A stretch of DNA of 59,564 nt from Acetobacterium tundrae. Its GTDB lineage: Bacteria > Bacillota > Clostridia > Eubacteriales > Eubacteriaceae. The stretch lies in contig NZ_RXYB01000022.1 in NCBI RefSeq assembly GCF_008086615.1, positions 1-59,564 on the forward strand, given 5' to 3'. Position 1 is the first letter of the stretch. Each line of letters opens with the position of its first letter. The position numbers and the translations under genes were made by a program. Of this stretch, positions 27,676 to 36,363 are shown piece after piece. The notes under the pieces were generated by a model that was not told the origin of the DNA, made no database searches, and worked only from the letters and a program-made list of their open reading frames with translations.

Positions 27676-28836
27676 ATGGAAGAATTGGGACTTCGGCCCA
27701 CATGGGCAGAAATTAATTTAGATGCATTGACACACAATTATGAAGAAGTCAGAAGAATCGTGGGACCCGATGTTAAAATTTTAGGCGTCGTGAAAGCAGA
27801 TGCTTACGGTCATGGCGGATTGGAATGCGGCCAGGCGTTATGCAATGCCGGAGTGGATATGCTGGCGGTTGCATTTGTGGATGAAGCCATTGCTTTGCGT
27901 CAAGGGGGAATTTCCTGTGAGATTTTGCTTTTAGGTTTCACGCCCAAAGATCTCATCCCGGAGCTGATAAAATGGCATGTGATTCCCGGTGTTTATCAAA
28001 TGGATTTTGCTTCAGCACTGTCAGATTACTGTCTGGAAGCAGGTATTAAACATCCGCTCCATATTAAAATCGACACGGGAATGGGACGGATTGGGCTTGA
28101 CTGGCGTGAAGCGCCTGAAGCGATTGAAGCCATGAGCCAGTTGAAAGGTATTGAAATACAGGGATTGTACAGTCATTTTTCAACCGCTGATGAAAAAGAT
28201 AAAACCTTCACCATGGAGCAGGTTCGACGTTTTAAAGACGTCATTGCCAAGCTGGAAGAAAAGAATATTCAGATACCGTTAAAACATATTGCCAACAGCG
28301 CCGCGATTTTTGATCTGGAGGGCCTTCATTTTGATATGGTCCGTCCGGGAATCATTCTTTATGGGTTATACCCATCCAATGAAGTGGATCGATCAAAAAT
28401 CGCTTTAAAACCAGTGATGACCTTGAAATCCACCATTGTACATCTGAAAATGATTCACCCCGGTGATTCGGTGAGTTATGGCAACCACTTTGTCGCAAAA
28501 GAGGACTGTCTGATTGCGACATTACCAATCGGTTATGCGGACGGATTTACCCGAATGCTCAGTGGTTCGGCCAAAGTCTGGATTAAAGGGCGACAGGTAC
28601 CGGTAGTCGGGAACATCTGCATGGATCAGTGCATGGTGGATGTTTCCGAACTTGACGATATTCGTCTTTATGATGAAGTCGAGATATTTGGCGAAAATAT
28701 TTCAGCCGACAGTTTAGCAGATGCAGTTGGCACCATCAACTATGAAATGACCTGTATGCTAAATAAACGGGTGCCGCGGGTTTATCTTGAAGATGGAGTC
28801 GAAAAGAACATTCGACGGGATATATTAGATCAATAA
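27676..28836 (+). CDS. alr: Alanine racemase
   Basis: PLP-dependent racemase giving D-alanine for peptidoglycan. The PLP lysine is K40 in VVKADAYGHGG; the second catalytic base Y268 lies in SVSYGNHF. GNICMDQCMVDVSEL, in the C-terminal domain, is also conserved. At 386 residues it has normal length. Third gene of the ispF-mtnN-alr unit. It matches the need of the D-Ala-D-Ala ligase encoded upstream. Confidence 0.94.
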   Translation: MEELGLRPTWAEINLDALTHNYEEVRRIVGPDVKILGVVKADAYGHGGLECGQALCNAGVDMLAVAFVDEAIALRQGGISCEILLLGFTPKDLIPELIKWHVIPGVYQMDFASALSDYCLEAGIKHPLHIKIDTGMGRIGLDWREAPEAIEAMSQLKGIEIQGLYSHFSTADEKDKTFTMEQVRRFKDVIAKLEEKNIQIPLKHIANSAAIFDLEGLHFDMVRPGIILYGLYPSNEVDRSKIALKPVMTLKSTIVHLKMIHPGDSVSYGNHFVAKEDCLIATLPIGYADGFTRMLSGSAKVWIKGRQVPVVGNICMDQCMVDVSELDDIRLYDEVEIFGENISADSLADAVGTINYEMTCMLNKRVPRVYLEDGVEKNIRRDILDQ

Positions 28837-28851
28837 CACAAGATTGAAAGC

Positions 28852-28880
28852 AATATTAATTATTAATTATTAATTATTAA
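28852..28880 (+). repeat. AT-rich 7-base tandem repeat
   Basis: About four direct copies of TTAATTA lie between alr and the transketolase genes, just before the AAGGAG ribosome binding site. No promoter match is clear here, so the repeat may simply be slippage-prone spacer. Confidence 0.6.
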
Positions 28881-28896
28881 ATACAAGGAGAAATAC

Positions 28897-29706
28897 ATGG
28901 CATTTTTAGAAGAAACCGCTAGGGAAATTCGTAAAGATATAGTAAAAATGATTGGCAAAGCAAACTCAGGACATCCCGGTGGATCTTTATCGTCTGTAGA
29001 AATTTTGACACTGCTTTATTTTGAAGAAATGAATGTGGACGAGAAAAATCCTCGCGCCGAAGATCGGGACCGTTTTGTGTTATCAAAGGGTCATGCCGCA
29101 CCGTTACTATATGCAACCTTGGCAGCAAAAGGGTTTTTCCCAAAAGAAGAGTTACAGAACCTTAGACAGCTTGGTTCTATTTTGCAGGGTCATCCTGATA
29201 TGAACAAGGTTCCGGGGGTTGATATGTCAACCGGCTCATTGGGCCAGGGTATTTCGGCAGCAACGGGTATGGCGCTTGGCGGAAAAATAGATAAAAAAGA
29301 TTATAAAGTTTATGTTTTGCTGGGCGACGGCGAGTTAGAAGAAGGTCTTGTCTGGGAAGCTGCTATGGCCGCCAGTCACTACCGGCTCAACAATTTAATC
29401 GCTTTTGTGGATAATAATAACCTTCAGATTGATGGAGCAATATGTGATGTTATGTCACCCTATCCTATTGATGAAAAATTTAAAGCTTTTGGTTGGAATG
29501 TCATCATGGTTGAAAATGGGCATGATTTTGATGAACTGAGAAAAGCGATTGAAGTGGCAAAAAAATCAGAGGATAAACCAACGGTTATTGTTTGCAAGAC
29601 CATCAAAGGAAAAGGCGTATCTTTTATGGAAAACAATGCCGGATGGCATGGAAAGGGACCAAATGCTGAGCAAGTTCAACAGGCATTGGCAGAATTGGAG
29701 GCATAA
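28897..29706 (+). CDS. Transketolase, N-terminal subunit
   Basis: Carries the thiamine-diphosphate-binding half of transketolase: [15 protein letters not shown] near the N-terminus, [16 protein letters not shown], and the TPP/Mg motif [13 protein letters not shown] ending at DNNNLQIDG. At 269 residues it is the normal size of the split N-subunit; this is not a broken gene. The C-terminal subunit starts three bases after its stop. Together they move two-carbon units between sugar phosphates in the non-oxidative pentose phosphate pathway. Confidence 0.93.
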   Translation: MAFLEETAREIRKDIVKMIGKANSGHPGGSLSSVEILTLLYFEEMNVDEKNPRAEDRDRFVLSKGHAAPLLYATLAAKGFFPKEELQNLRQLGSILQGHPDMNKVPGVDMSTGSLGQGISAATGMALGGKIDKKDYKVYVLLGDGELEEGLVWEAAMAASHYRLNNLIAFVDNNNLQIDGAICDVMSPYPIDEKFKAFGWNVIMVENGHDFDELRKAIEVAKKSEDKPTVIVCKTIKGKGVSFMENNAGWHGKGPNAEQVQQALAELEA

Positions 29707-29708
29707 AT

Positions 29709-30650
29709 ATGGCAGAAATGAAATCAACACGACAAGCCTATGGCGAATACTTGGTTGAATTAAGAAATAAAATAAAGAATCTGGTTGTTTTGGATGCGGA
29801 TTTATCGGGCGCAACAAAAACAAATATATTTGCAAAAGAATGTCCGGACAGGCACTTTAATGTAGGGATCGCAGAAGCAAATCTAATGGGGATGGCCGCC
29901 GGGTTGGCAACGACGGGGAAAATTCCTTTTGCCAGTACCTTTGCTATTTTTGGAGCTGGACGGGCCTACGAAATTGTCCGCAACAGCATTTGTTATCCAA
30001 AACTTAATGTGAAAATTGCATTGACCCATTCCGGTATTTCGGTCGGAGAAGACGGTGGCTCTCACCAGTCGATTGAAGATATTACGCTGATGCGGGTTAT
30101 CCCAAATATGACCGTTTTATGTCCGGCCGATGCCATCGAAACAAGAAAAATGATGGATGCGGCCATTGCAATTGACGGACCGGTATACATCCGTTTAGGG
30201 CGCAGTGATGTTCCCGTTATTTTTGACGAAGATTATAAATTTGAAGTCGGAAAAGCAGGCTTGTTAAAAACGGGACGAGATGTGACCATTATTGCGGTTG
30301 GCTTAATGGTTGGACCCGCTTTGGAAGCGGCAGAACTGCTGAAAAAAGACGGAATATCAGCACAGGTTATCAACATGGGTTCAATCAAACCGATCGACGT
30401 GGATGCCATTGAAGAGGCCGCCATTAAAACCGGAGCGATTGTGACGGCAGAAGAGCACAGCATTATTGGTGGCCTTGGCGGAGCTGTTGCCGAAGTACTT
30501 TGCGAAGTGGCGCCAGTACCAATGGAGCGAGTTGGTATTAAAGATGTTTTTGGACAATCCGGGAAGGTTGCACCGCTCATGGAAAAATACGGCCTGACCG
30601 CAAAGGATATTGTTGCTGCGGCTAAAAAAGTCATTGAACGAAAAATATAA
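29709..30650 (+). CDS. Transketolase, C-terminal subunit
   Basis: The pyrimidine-binding and C-terminal domains of transketolase in 313 residues. DADLSGATKT, FNVGIAEANLMGMAAGLA with the catalytic glutamate, THSGISVGEDGGSHQSIEDI, and the C-terminal AEEHSIIGGLGGAVAEVL are typical. A GGAGG site within the end of the N-subunit gene serves it. A DXP-synthase alternative is ruled out by the length and by the paired N-subunit. Confidence 0.93.
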   Translation: MAEMKSTRQAYGEYLVELRNKIKNLVVLDADLSGATKTNIFAKECPDRHFNVGIAEANLMGMAAGLATTGKIPFASTFAIFGAGRAYEIVRNSICYPKLNVKIALTHSGISVGEDGGSHQSIEDITLMRVIPNMTVLCPADAIETRKMMDAAIAIDGPVYIRLGRSDVPVIFDEDYKFEVGKAGLLKTGRDVTIIAVGLMVGPALEAAELLKKDGISAQVINMGSIKPIDVDAIEEAAIKTGAIVTAEEHSIIGGLGGAVAEVLCEVAPVPMERVGIKDVFGQSGKVAPLMEKYGLTAKDIVAAAKKVIERKI

Positions 30651-30705
30651 GTTATTTCAATAAATTTCAGGATAATAGGCAGCGTCGCCTTATTTAGATT
30701 TGTCT

Positions 30706-30752
30706 ACACTCCCAATAGAGCCTTCAGGGTGCTATTGGGAGTGTATTAAATT
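30706..30752 (+). terminator. Terminator after the transketolase genes
   Basis: A perfect 13-bp stem (ACACTCCCAATAG with CTATTGGGAGTGT) is followed by ATTAAATTTT. The rest of the 271-base gap holds only the promoter of the MoxR gene. Confidence 0.8.
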
Positions 30753-30828
30753 TTAGATAACAATTTACAAAAAAATATTTTCGAATGATCTAATAAGTGA
30801 TAAATTTTTGCTTTTCAAACTTTTTAGG

Positions 30829-30856
30829 TTGATTTATAGTGGTTATATGGTATATT
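30829..30856 (+). promoter_or_regulatory. Promoter of the MoxR-VWA operon
   Basis: TTGATT, 16 bases, TATATT, with TGG just before the -10 (extended -10). It ends 65 bases before the ATG. Confidence 0.6.
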
Positions 30857-30921
30857 AAATTCATTCTAAACAACAGATTAACAACAATCGATGCAAGGCA
30901 TTGACAGAAAGGAAAGTATAG

Positions 30922-31845
30922 ATGAGATTAACCGAAGAATTATTGAAACAAGGAATAAATGAAAAATTACTGGACGATGTGAAACATTTCAGAGAATTCT
31001 ATAAGCTGGATGAAAAGCTTCAGGACCGGGTACCGAATACAGAGAATGTATTTTATGGAAAAGATATCTGGGCCATGTGCATCACAGCCATTCTGGAGGG
31101 AGAAAATGTACTGCTTTCAGGACCAAAGGCAACTGGTAAAAATGTTTTAGCCGATAATATTTGCGAATTATTCAATCGACCCCAGTGGAATACTTCATTT
31201 CATGTGAACACCGACAGCACCAGTTTAATCGGAACCGATACTTTTATCGACAATGAGGTAAAACTGCGTCGCGGTTCTGTTTATGAGTGTGCCATTAATG
31301 GCGGATTTGGAGTTTTCGATGAAATCAATATGGCTAAAAATGATGCCTTAGTGGTGCTTCATTCAGCGCTGGATTATCGGAAGGTCATTGATGTGCCCGG
31401 CTATGAAAAAATAAAACTACATGAGGCAACTCGTTTTATTGGAACCATGAATTATGAATATGCCGGAACAAAAGAGCTTAATGAAGCCCTGGTTTCCCGT
31501 TTTATGACCATTGATATTCCCCAGATTGAAGAAGAAACATTGATGGTCATCCTTAAGGGATACTTTCCAGATGCCAATGAAGAAATCCTGCCCCAGTTTG
31601 CCGGAATATTTTTGGATCTTCAGGAGAAGTCAAAAAACTCGGAAATTTCAACTAAATCCGTCGATCTTCGTGGTATTATCGGAAGCCTCAAAACGATTCG
31701 GCGGGGCTTAAAGCCGATGCTGGCAGTTGATATGGGGGTCGTCGGAAAAACATTTGATCAGTATGAAAAGGAAATTGTATTGGACGTTATCAAAACACGA
31801 ATCAGAGAAAGTTGGGAACCCACGGATGTTTTTGGCAATCTCTAA
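30922..31845 (+). CDS. MoxR-family AAA+ ATPase
   Basis: A 307-residue AAA+ protein of the MoxR/NorQ kind. Its Walker A reads GPKATGKN (67-74), with Asn where Ser/Thr is usual. Walker B is VFDEIN; sensor 1 is IGTMNYEYAG, followed by NEALVSRF with the arginine finger. Such ATPases act with VWA-domain partners to insert metals or remodel proteins; the partner follows 33 bases later. The client is not evident: no CO dehydrogenase, methanol dehydrogenase or chelatase gene is adjacent. AGAAAGGAAAG precedes the ATG. Confidence 0.85.
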   Translation: MRLTEELLKQGINEKLLDDVKHFREFYKLDEKLQDRVPNTENVFYGKDIWAMCITAILEGENVLLSGPKATGKNVLADNICELFNRPQWNTSFHVNTDSTSLIGTDTFIDNEVKLRRGSVYECAINGGFGVFDEINMAKNDALVVLHSALDYRKVIDVPGYEKIKLHEATRFIGTMNYEYAGTKELNEALVSRFMTIDIPQIEEETLMVILKGYFPDANEEILPQFAGIFLDLQEKSKNSEISTKSVDLRGIIGSLKTIRRGLKPMLAVDMGVVGKTFDQYEKEIVLDVIKTRIRESWEPTDVFGNL

Positions 31846-31878
31846 ATTTCTGAATCCTAGGGAAGGGAGGCAAACGAC

Positions 31879-33651
31879 TTGAAGGATACCAAATGGATTT
31901 ATGAAGACTATGAATTTGACAATCGCATAGCCAATCTCATGTGGACGGTTTCAGGAGATTATGATGAAAACATGGACAGTGGCGAGAAAAGTTTTATTTC
32001 GGAAAATGTGGCATTGTACCATGCGGTAACAGCCGGAGGACGACGGAAGTTTGTTGACTGGACAAAAGTTAAGAAATACGTCATCAGCCGTTATCGAGCT
32101 GGTTTCGATAAAGACATTGTCCTGGGCCTCATCTCCATGGGCAGCGATGTGCTTGTTGAAGAAAAAATCATTGCCGAACGTCCCGGAGTCTATGACATCA
32201 GAAAAAAGGCCTATGATGATATCTTTGCAAATTACTATAAGCTTCATACCGAAAACCTTTTAGAGAAAGTGGAGCATGCGATTATTCTTGAAAAAATGGA
32301 TAAGAGTGTTATGCTTGATTCGGAAACAAGCAAACTCAAAAAAGACTTGCTGGGATTACAGAATCGGAAAGATACCGTTGATTTTCTCAAAGGTATTGAA
32401 GCTATCTATCTCGAATACTTTCCGCTTTTTATTGAAGAAGATGGCAGTGATCGAAAAGATTCCAAAGATAAGCAAAACAGCTTGCGGGGGGACTTCAGTG
32501 ATTTTATGCTGGAAGAATTATATGAAGACGATCTGGAAGAATCCGAAATCGAAGCTTCGGTTGAAGAGCTTGCCGATGCCCTCCTGGGCGAATCCCAGGG
32601 AGAAATGTCGAATGTCAATAAAAATGAGGGAAACAGCCGTGTTTTAAAAGTTCAGGAAGAAGACCTGGAAAAAATTTATGAGAAAGTCGCTTATTATTAT
32701 GGAAATTCGTTTCTGCCCATCAGCGAAGTTAAAAAACTGCAAAACCAAGTGTGTCAGGGAGAGCATGGCAATTGCCGTATTCACATGACCGACGGGGTTC
32801 TTCGAAGTGATTCAAAAAACGAATTTCAGCAGAAATATGTCAAACGCCAACAAACGAAAAATATCGAAGTCTTTCGGGCAAATTTCAAGGTGTGCAAGCG
32901 GAACGTGAATAAACTAAAAGAAAGCATGTCCCGTACCTTGGTTCAGGAAGAAATCATGGATGCCATCCCGTCAGACGCCGGTCAACTGGTGGCGAATAAA
33001 CTCTGGCGGATCAATCGCAGCAGCAATCACAAGGTTTTTGTGAAAAATATTGACAACAACAAGGGCAGTTTTGTGGTGGATATTCTCATGGATTCCAGTG
33101 GGTCCCAGCGCCGAAATCAATCCCGGGTGGCGATTCAGTCTTACATTCTTGCCCAGGCGCTGACCCTGGTAGGTATTCCCAATCGGGTTCTCGGGTTTTC
33201 CAGCTTTCTTGACTATACGGTTATCAAGCGTTTTAGGGATTATGAATCCCCATTGTCTATCAACGACAATATTTTTGAATATTACTGTTCCGGAAATAAC
33301 CGGGACGGCCTGGCCATCAAAGCGACCTGTGAGGATTTGCTGAAACGTCGGGAGGAGAATAAAATTCTGATCGTATTAAGCGATGGGCGCCCTAATGACA
33401 TTAAAGTTGGCAAGGGCCAGGTTAATGATTTGAAAGAAGCGTATCGCGGACGGGTGGCCATATCAGACACCGCCAAAGAGGTTCGCTTTGCCAGACAGCA
33501 GGGTATTCTGATTCTTGGCGTTTTTACCGGAAAAGAGCAGGATTTAATGGCAGAAAAATTAATTTATGGCAAGGACTTTGCCTATATCAAGGACATCAAT
33601 CGTTTTGCCGACATGGTTATCAAATATTTAAAACAAATTATAGCGAATTAA
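31879..33651 (+). CDS. VWA-domain partner of the MoxR ATPase (CobT/NorD-like)
   Basis: A 590-residue protein: a helical N-terminal part, an acidic stretch at about 190-255 (many D/E, as in CobT/BchD-type chelatase subunits), and a C-terminal VWA domain with MIDAS DSSGS (405-409) and a later LSDGRPND. It starts at TTG 31879 with GGGAGG eight bases upstream. It forms an operon with the MoxR gene. Acting as a metal-dependent adaptor for chaperone or chelatase activity is inference. The last 90 or so bases recur in diverged form at 38042-38129. Confidence 0.85.
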   Translation: MKDTKWIYEDYEFDNRIANLMWTVSGDYDENMDSGEKSFISENVALYHAVTAGGRRKFVDWTKVKKYVISRYRAGFDKDIVLGLISMGSDVLVEEKIIAERPGVYDIRKKAYDDIFANYYKLHTENLLEKVEHAIILEKMDKSVMLDSETSKLKKDLLGLQNRKDTVDFLKGIEAIYLEYFPLFIEEDGSDRKDSKDKQNSLRGDFSDFMLEELYEDDLEESEIEASVEELADALLGESQGEMSNVNKNEGNSRVLKVQEEDLEKIYEKVAYYYGNSFLPISEVKKLQNQVCQGEHGNCRIHMTDGVLRSDSKNEFQQKYVKRQQTKNIEVFRANFKVCKRNVNKLKESMSRTLVQEEIMDAIPSDAGQLVANKLWRINRSSNHKVFVKNIDNNKGSFVVDILMDSSGSQRRNQSRVAIQSYILAQALTLVGIPNRVLGFSSFLDYTVIKRFRDYESPLSINDNIFEYYCSGNNRDGLAIKATCEDLLKRREENKILIVLSDGRPNDIKVGKGQVNDLKEAYRGRVAISDTAKEVRFARQQGILILGVFTGKEQDLMAEKLIYGKDFAYIKDINRFADMVIKYLKQIIAN

Positions 33652-33657
33652 AAAGAA

Positions 33658-33697
33658 CCGCCATTCAGACGCTCTTGAGGCGATCTTGATATGGCGG
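33658..33697 (+). terminator. Degraded terminator after the VWA gene
   Basis: CCGCCAT pairs with ATGGCGG and an inner GACGCTCTTGAGGCG also folds. The U-tract seen in its sister copy (38178-38184) is replaced here by ATGTTAAAAA. Confidence 0.55.
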
Positions 33698-33709
33698 ATG
33701 TTAAAAATA

Positions 33710-33918
33710 TCAAATCATGGAGGAAGATTACTCAATCAAACTCCAGGAGTTGCCGATATACTTTCTGAAATTGCAGAAGAGTAAAAAGGAAAGCTGACAA
33801 TACCCGCTCTTGGAGCTGATAGTGTCCTTATCGGAGGACCCTTTGTAACAGCATCATTTGGGGGTAAGTCAGAGGATGTGAAAATTTATGTTGAAACCAT
33901 AAATTCCAGAAATAATCT
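33710..33918 (+). pseudogene. Remnant of an FMN dehydrogenase 3' part (copy R1)
   Basis: This 354-base gap between the VWA gene and the TetR gene contains sequence clearly homologous to 46577-46840 in the FMN-dependent alpha-hydroxy-acid dehydrogenase gene. It begins at TCAAATCATGG (the SNHGGR region) and runs through CCCTTTGTAACAGCATC. About 50 bases are missing in the middle, and an early in-frame TAA (the AGAGTAAAAAGG segment) shows it cannot encode the enzyme. It is the tail of a second copy, not the intact gene moved. Confidence 0.85.
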
Positions 33919-33937
33919 GCAAACAGTCGTCAAACTG

Positions 33938-33966
33938 TTGACAAAATGGTTATGCAAGAGTATTAT
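33938..33966 (+). promoter_or_regulatory. Strong promoter of the TetR-MATE module
   Basis: TTGACA, exactly 17 bases, TATTAT, ending about 40 bases before the regulator's GTG. Confidence 0.75.
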
Positions 33967-33983
33967 ATGAATGAACCATTCAT
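33967..33983. promoter_or_regulatory. TetR operator candidate (ATGAATG-aac-CATTCAT)
   Basis: A perfect 7-bp inverted repeat with a 3-base centre, placed directly after the -10 where a bound repressor would block transcription. A related palindrome lies before the MATE gene at 34711-34725. Binding by the adjacent TetR is inferred. Confidence 0.65.
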
Positions 33984-34005
33984 TTTATGAAACGGAAGTG
34001 TTATT

Positions 34006-34674
34006 GTGGTTGATATTCGATTAAAAATGATATTTGAAGAAGCAAGCAAACTTTTTATCAACAAAGGGTATGCAAGGACACAAATTAGTTATATAGCGAA
34101 TGCCACCGGCATTTCAGTAGGTGCTATATATACTTTATTTGTAAGTAAAAAGGCTATTTTCGATTTTGTATTAAAAAGTATCATGAACAGTGATTATTTG
34201 GAAAGTGATATTCAGTTACCGGTGAAAGAAAGCGATTTTAATACATTGGAAGATGATGTCTTAGAACTCAGCAAAGCAATCAATCGCGATTTTGAAAAAC
34301 ATTTGGGTGATAACGATGATTCCTATGATTTTGAGCAGATGCTTTCAGATGTCTTTGATGTCCTCGCGAAATACGGAGTAGGGTTTCTAATTTTACAAAA
34401 AAATGGTACTGACTGTGGAATGCTCTATACAAACTATGTGAATTTCAGAAAACATTTTTGTGAAGATGTAAAAAAGTATGTTTTTAAGTTTATTGAGGAA
34501 GGTAAGTTCCGTAAACTCGAATGTCCAGAGCATCATGCTAGGCTTATCATTGAGACAATTTCATGGTGGAGCATGCATGTAAGATATGATGCTTTTGAAA
34601 CAAACACGACTATATCCCAAGAGATGGCAAAGAAAGTAGTGCTTGATGCTCTTTTACATGCGTATACTATTTAA
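34006..34674 (+). CDS. TetR/AcrR family regulator next to a MATE exporter
   Basis: A 222-residue regulator. The N-terminal helix-turn-helix spans about residues 8-50 (IFEEASKLFINKGYARTQIS, then IANATGISVGAIYTLF). The C-terminal ligand domain is unlike any I can name. The start is GTG 34006, with CGGAAG upstream. It probably represses itself and the downstream MATE gene: matching palindromes are found in both upstream regions. Typical ligand classes would be the MATE substrates (cationic drugs or flavonoid-like compounds), but nothing here specifies it. Confidence 0.87.
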   Translation: MVDIRLKMIFEEASKLFINKGYARTQISYIANATGISVGAIYTLFVSKKAIFDFVLKSIMNSDYLESDIQLPVKESDFNTLEDDVLELSKAINRDFEKHLGDNDDSYDFEQMLSDVFDVLAKYGVGFLILQKNGTDCGMLYTNYVNFRKHFCEDVKKYVFKFIEEGKFRKLECPEHHARLIIETISWWSMHVRYDAFETNTTISQEMAKKVVLDALLHAYTI

Positions 34675-34710
34675 TAAAAAGACGATACAGTGCAGTTATT
34701 GTTTTTTACG

Positions 34711-34725
34711 AATGAATGATTCATT
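34711..34725. promoter_or_regulatory. Operator candidate before the MATE gene
   Basis: AATGAAT-g-ATTCATT, a perfect 7-bp inverted repeat sharing the ATGAAT half-site with the operator at 33967. A third, imperfect palindrome (AATTTGAATGAATGC..CACTCAAATT) lies at about 34773-34798 just before the ribosome binding site. Confidence 0.6.
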
Positions 34726-34821
34726 TTAAATGTATATAGTGTTCGTTTGCAATACGACTATTTTTTTTCATAATTTGAATGAATGCTTCACTCAAATTAT
34801 TATTTTATTGGAGGATTACCT

Positions 34822-36204
34822 ATGGAAAATGACAAAGTAATTGATTTTACAAAAGGAAATTCGGCTCGAAACTTATTAACCATGTATCTGCCATTATATG
34901 TCGCTTATTTTTGCACTACTTTATATAACATTATAGGTGGTTTATGGGTCGGAAATTTGTTGGGTGAACAGGCTTTTGCCACACAATCGGCATCGGTACC
35001 ATTGGTTATGTTTTTTTCCGCAATCGTAATAGGTGCAACGAATGGTATAACGATTGTGCTTTCCAAATATTTAGGTGCACAGGATAATGAAAAAGTTGAT
35101 TCTACTCTGTCGACCTCACTGATTAGCTTGTTTTTATTTAGCGTCGCATTAACGTTGGCCTGCATTCTGGGTATGAATGGAATATTAACTGCCATTAATA
35201 CTCCAGAAGAAATATTTGCGGCGGCAAGAACTTATCTGTTTTATTGCATTTTGAGTTTCCCATTGATCGAACTTTATATGTACTTCTCAGCAGTATTAAG
35301 AAGCTATGGGAATGCTTCAATACAGATGATAACAATTATCATAACCACGGTGCTTAACGTTATTCTCGATCCAATTTTGATTTTGCGAATAGGGCTTAAC
35401 GGCGCTGCCATTGCAACATTAATATCTCAAGTAGTATCAGTTCTGATTATGATTCTATATGTATTGAGACGAAAAATGTTTAGATTTGATGTGCAAGCAA
35501 TAAATGTTAAATCGTTGAATGAGATCACAAAGGCTTGCGTCCCATCAGCAGTACAGCAGGGTATCCCTACTATTAGTACAGCAGTGATTCAAGCATTGTT
35601 CAGCAGCTTTGGTGTCGTATCTTTAGCAGCCTATGGTGTAGCATCTAAACTTGAGGTCATCGTATTATATCCTGCATTAACAATCAATATGTCTGTTACA
35701 AGCGCGGTTGGCAGGTGTTATGGAGCAAAAAAAAGTGAGAAAATAAAAGAATATTTAAAATGGGGAATGCTCCTTTCAGTTAGTTTGGATTTGATACTGG
35801 TTACGCTTGTTACCATTTTTTCACAAAACATGGCCGGATTGTTTGGCGTCAGTTCAGCCGCCAAAGTGATTATAGCGAGATATTTTGAAATTATTGCGAT
35901 TGGATATGTTTTAAACTGTATCACTCAATCTTTCATCGGAGAGCTTAATGGTTTACAACAACAGGTTAAATCGATGATTTTTATGGCGTTTTACTTCCTT
36001 CTTCTTCGTCTCCCATTAGCTAAATTTCTGTCATTAACGGCGTTGGGAATCAATGGAATTAGTATATCAATTGCAATCAGTTTTATTGTTCCCGCATTTA
36101 TTGCTATTGTGTATCAATATAAGGGTATGAATAAAAAAATACAAAAAATTGTGCAGAGGGAGAGCGGTGAAGTTAAAGACATTGAAACGATAGAGGGGGT
36201 TTAG
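34822..36204 (+). CDS. MATE family efflux transporter
   Basis: A Na+- or H+-coupled multidrug exporter of 460 residues with about 12 membrane helices in two similar halves, each opening with a MATE-like segment (YVAYFCTTLYNIIGGLWVGN; KACVPSAVQQGIPTISTAVI). The start is ATG 34822, seven bases after GGAGG. The length matches the family. It is paired with the TetR gene, the usual layout for inducible efflux. The substrate is unknown. Confidence 0.9.
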   Translation: MENDKVIDFTKGNSARNLLTMYLPLYVAYFCTTLYNIIGGLWVGNLLGEQAFATQSASVPLVMFFSAIVIGATNGITIVLSKYLGAQDNEKVDSTLSTSLISLFLFSVALTLACILGMNGILTAINTPEEIFAAARTYLFYCILSFPLIELYMYFSAVLRSYGNASIQMITIIITTVLNVILDPILILRIGLNGAAIATLISQVVSVLIMILYVLRRKMFRFDVQAINVKSLNEITKACVPSAVQQGIPTISTAVIQALFSSFGVVSLAAYGVASKLEVIVLYPALTINMSVTSAVGRCYGAKKSEKIKEYLKWGMLLSVSLDLILVTLVTIFSQNMAGLFGVSSAAKVIIARYFEIIAIGYVLNCITQSFIGELNGLQQQVKSMIFMAFYFLLLRLPLAKFLSLTALGINGISISIAISFIVPAFIAIVYQYKGMNKKIQKIVQRESGEVKDIETIEGV

Positions 36205-36253
36205 TTTCAAAACGCAACTTTTTCACAGATTCCGAACTTATCGAATGTTAATG

Positions 36254-36341
36254 GATGCGTTTCTGATATATCGGCTATCTTTAATGATTACTGACATTGA
36301 TTATTGCTGTCGCATATTTTTCTGCAATTGTATCTTCCATG
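36254..36341 (-). pseudogene. Remnant of a creatininase 3' end (duplicate)
   Basis: These 88 bases match the last part of the creatininase-family gene (38219-38308) with only a few differences by eye, sharing TGATTACTGACATTGATTAT and TGCAATTGTATCTTCCATG. The rest of the gene is absent. It lies convergent to the MATE gene, just before the methyltransferase end, and fills most of the 159-base gap. Confidence 0.85.
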
Positions 36342-36363
36342 TATTTTTTTATGAAAGAGTGAT

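Noticed and set aside
28897-30650. Transketolase split over two frames as a broken gene
   Set aside because: Both halves have clean starts, ribosome binding sites and standard subunit lengths; the two-subunit form is normal in Clostridia.
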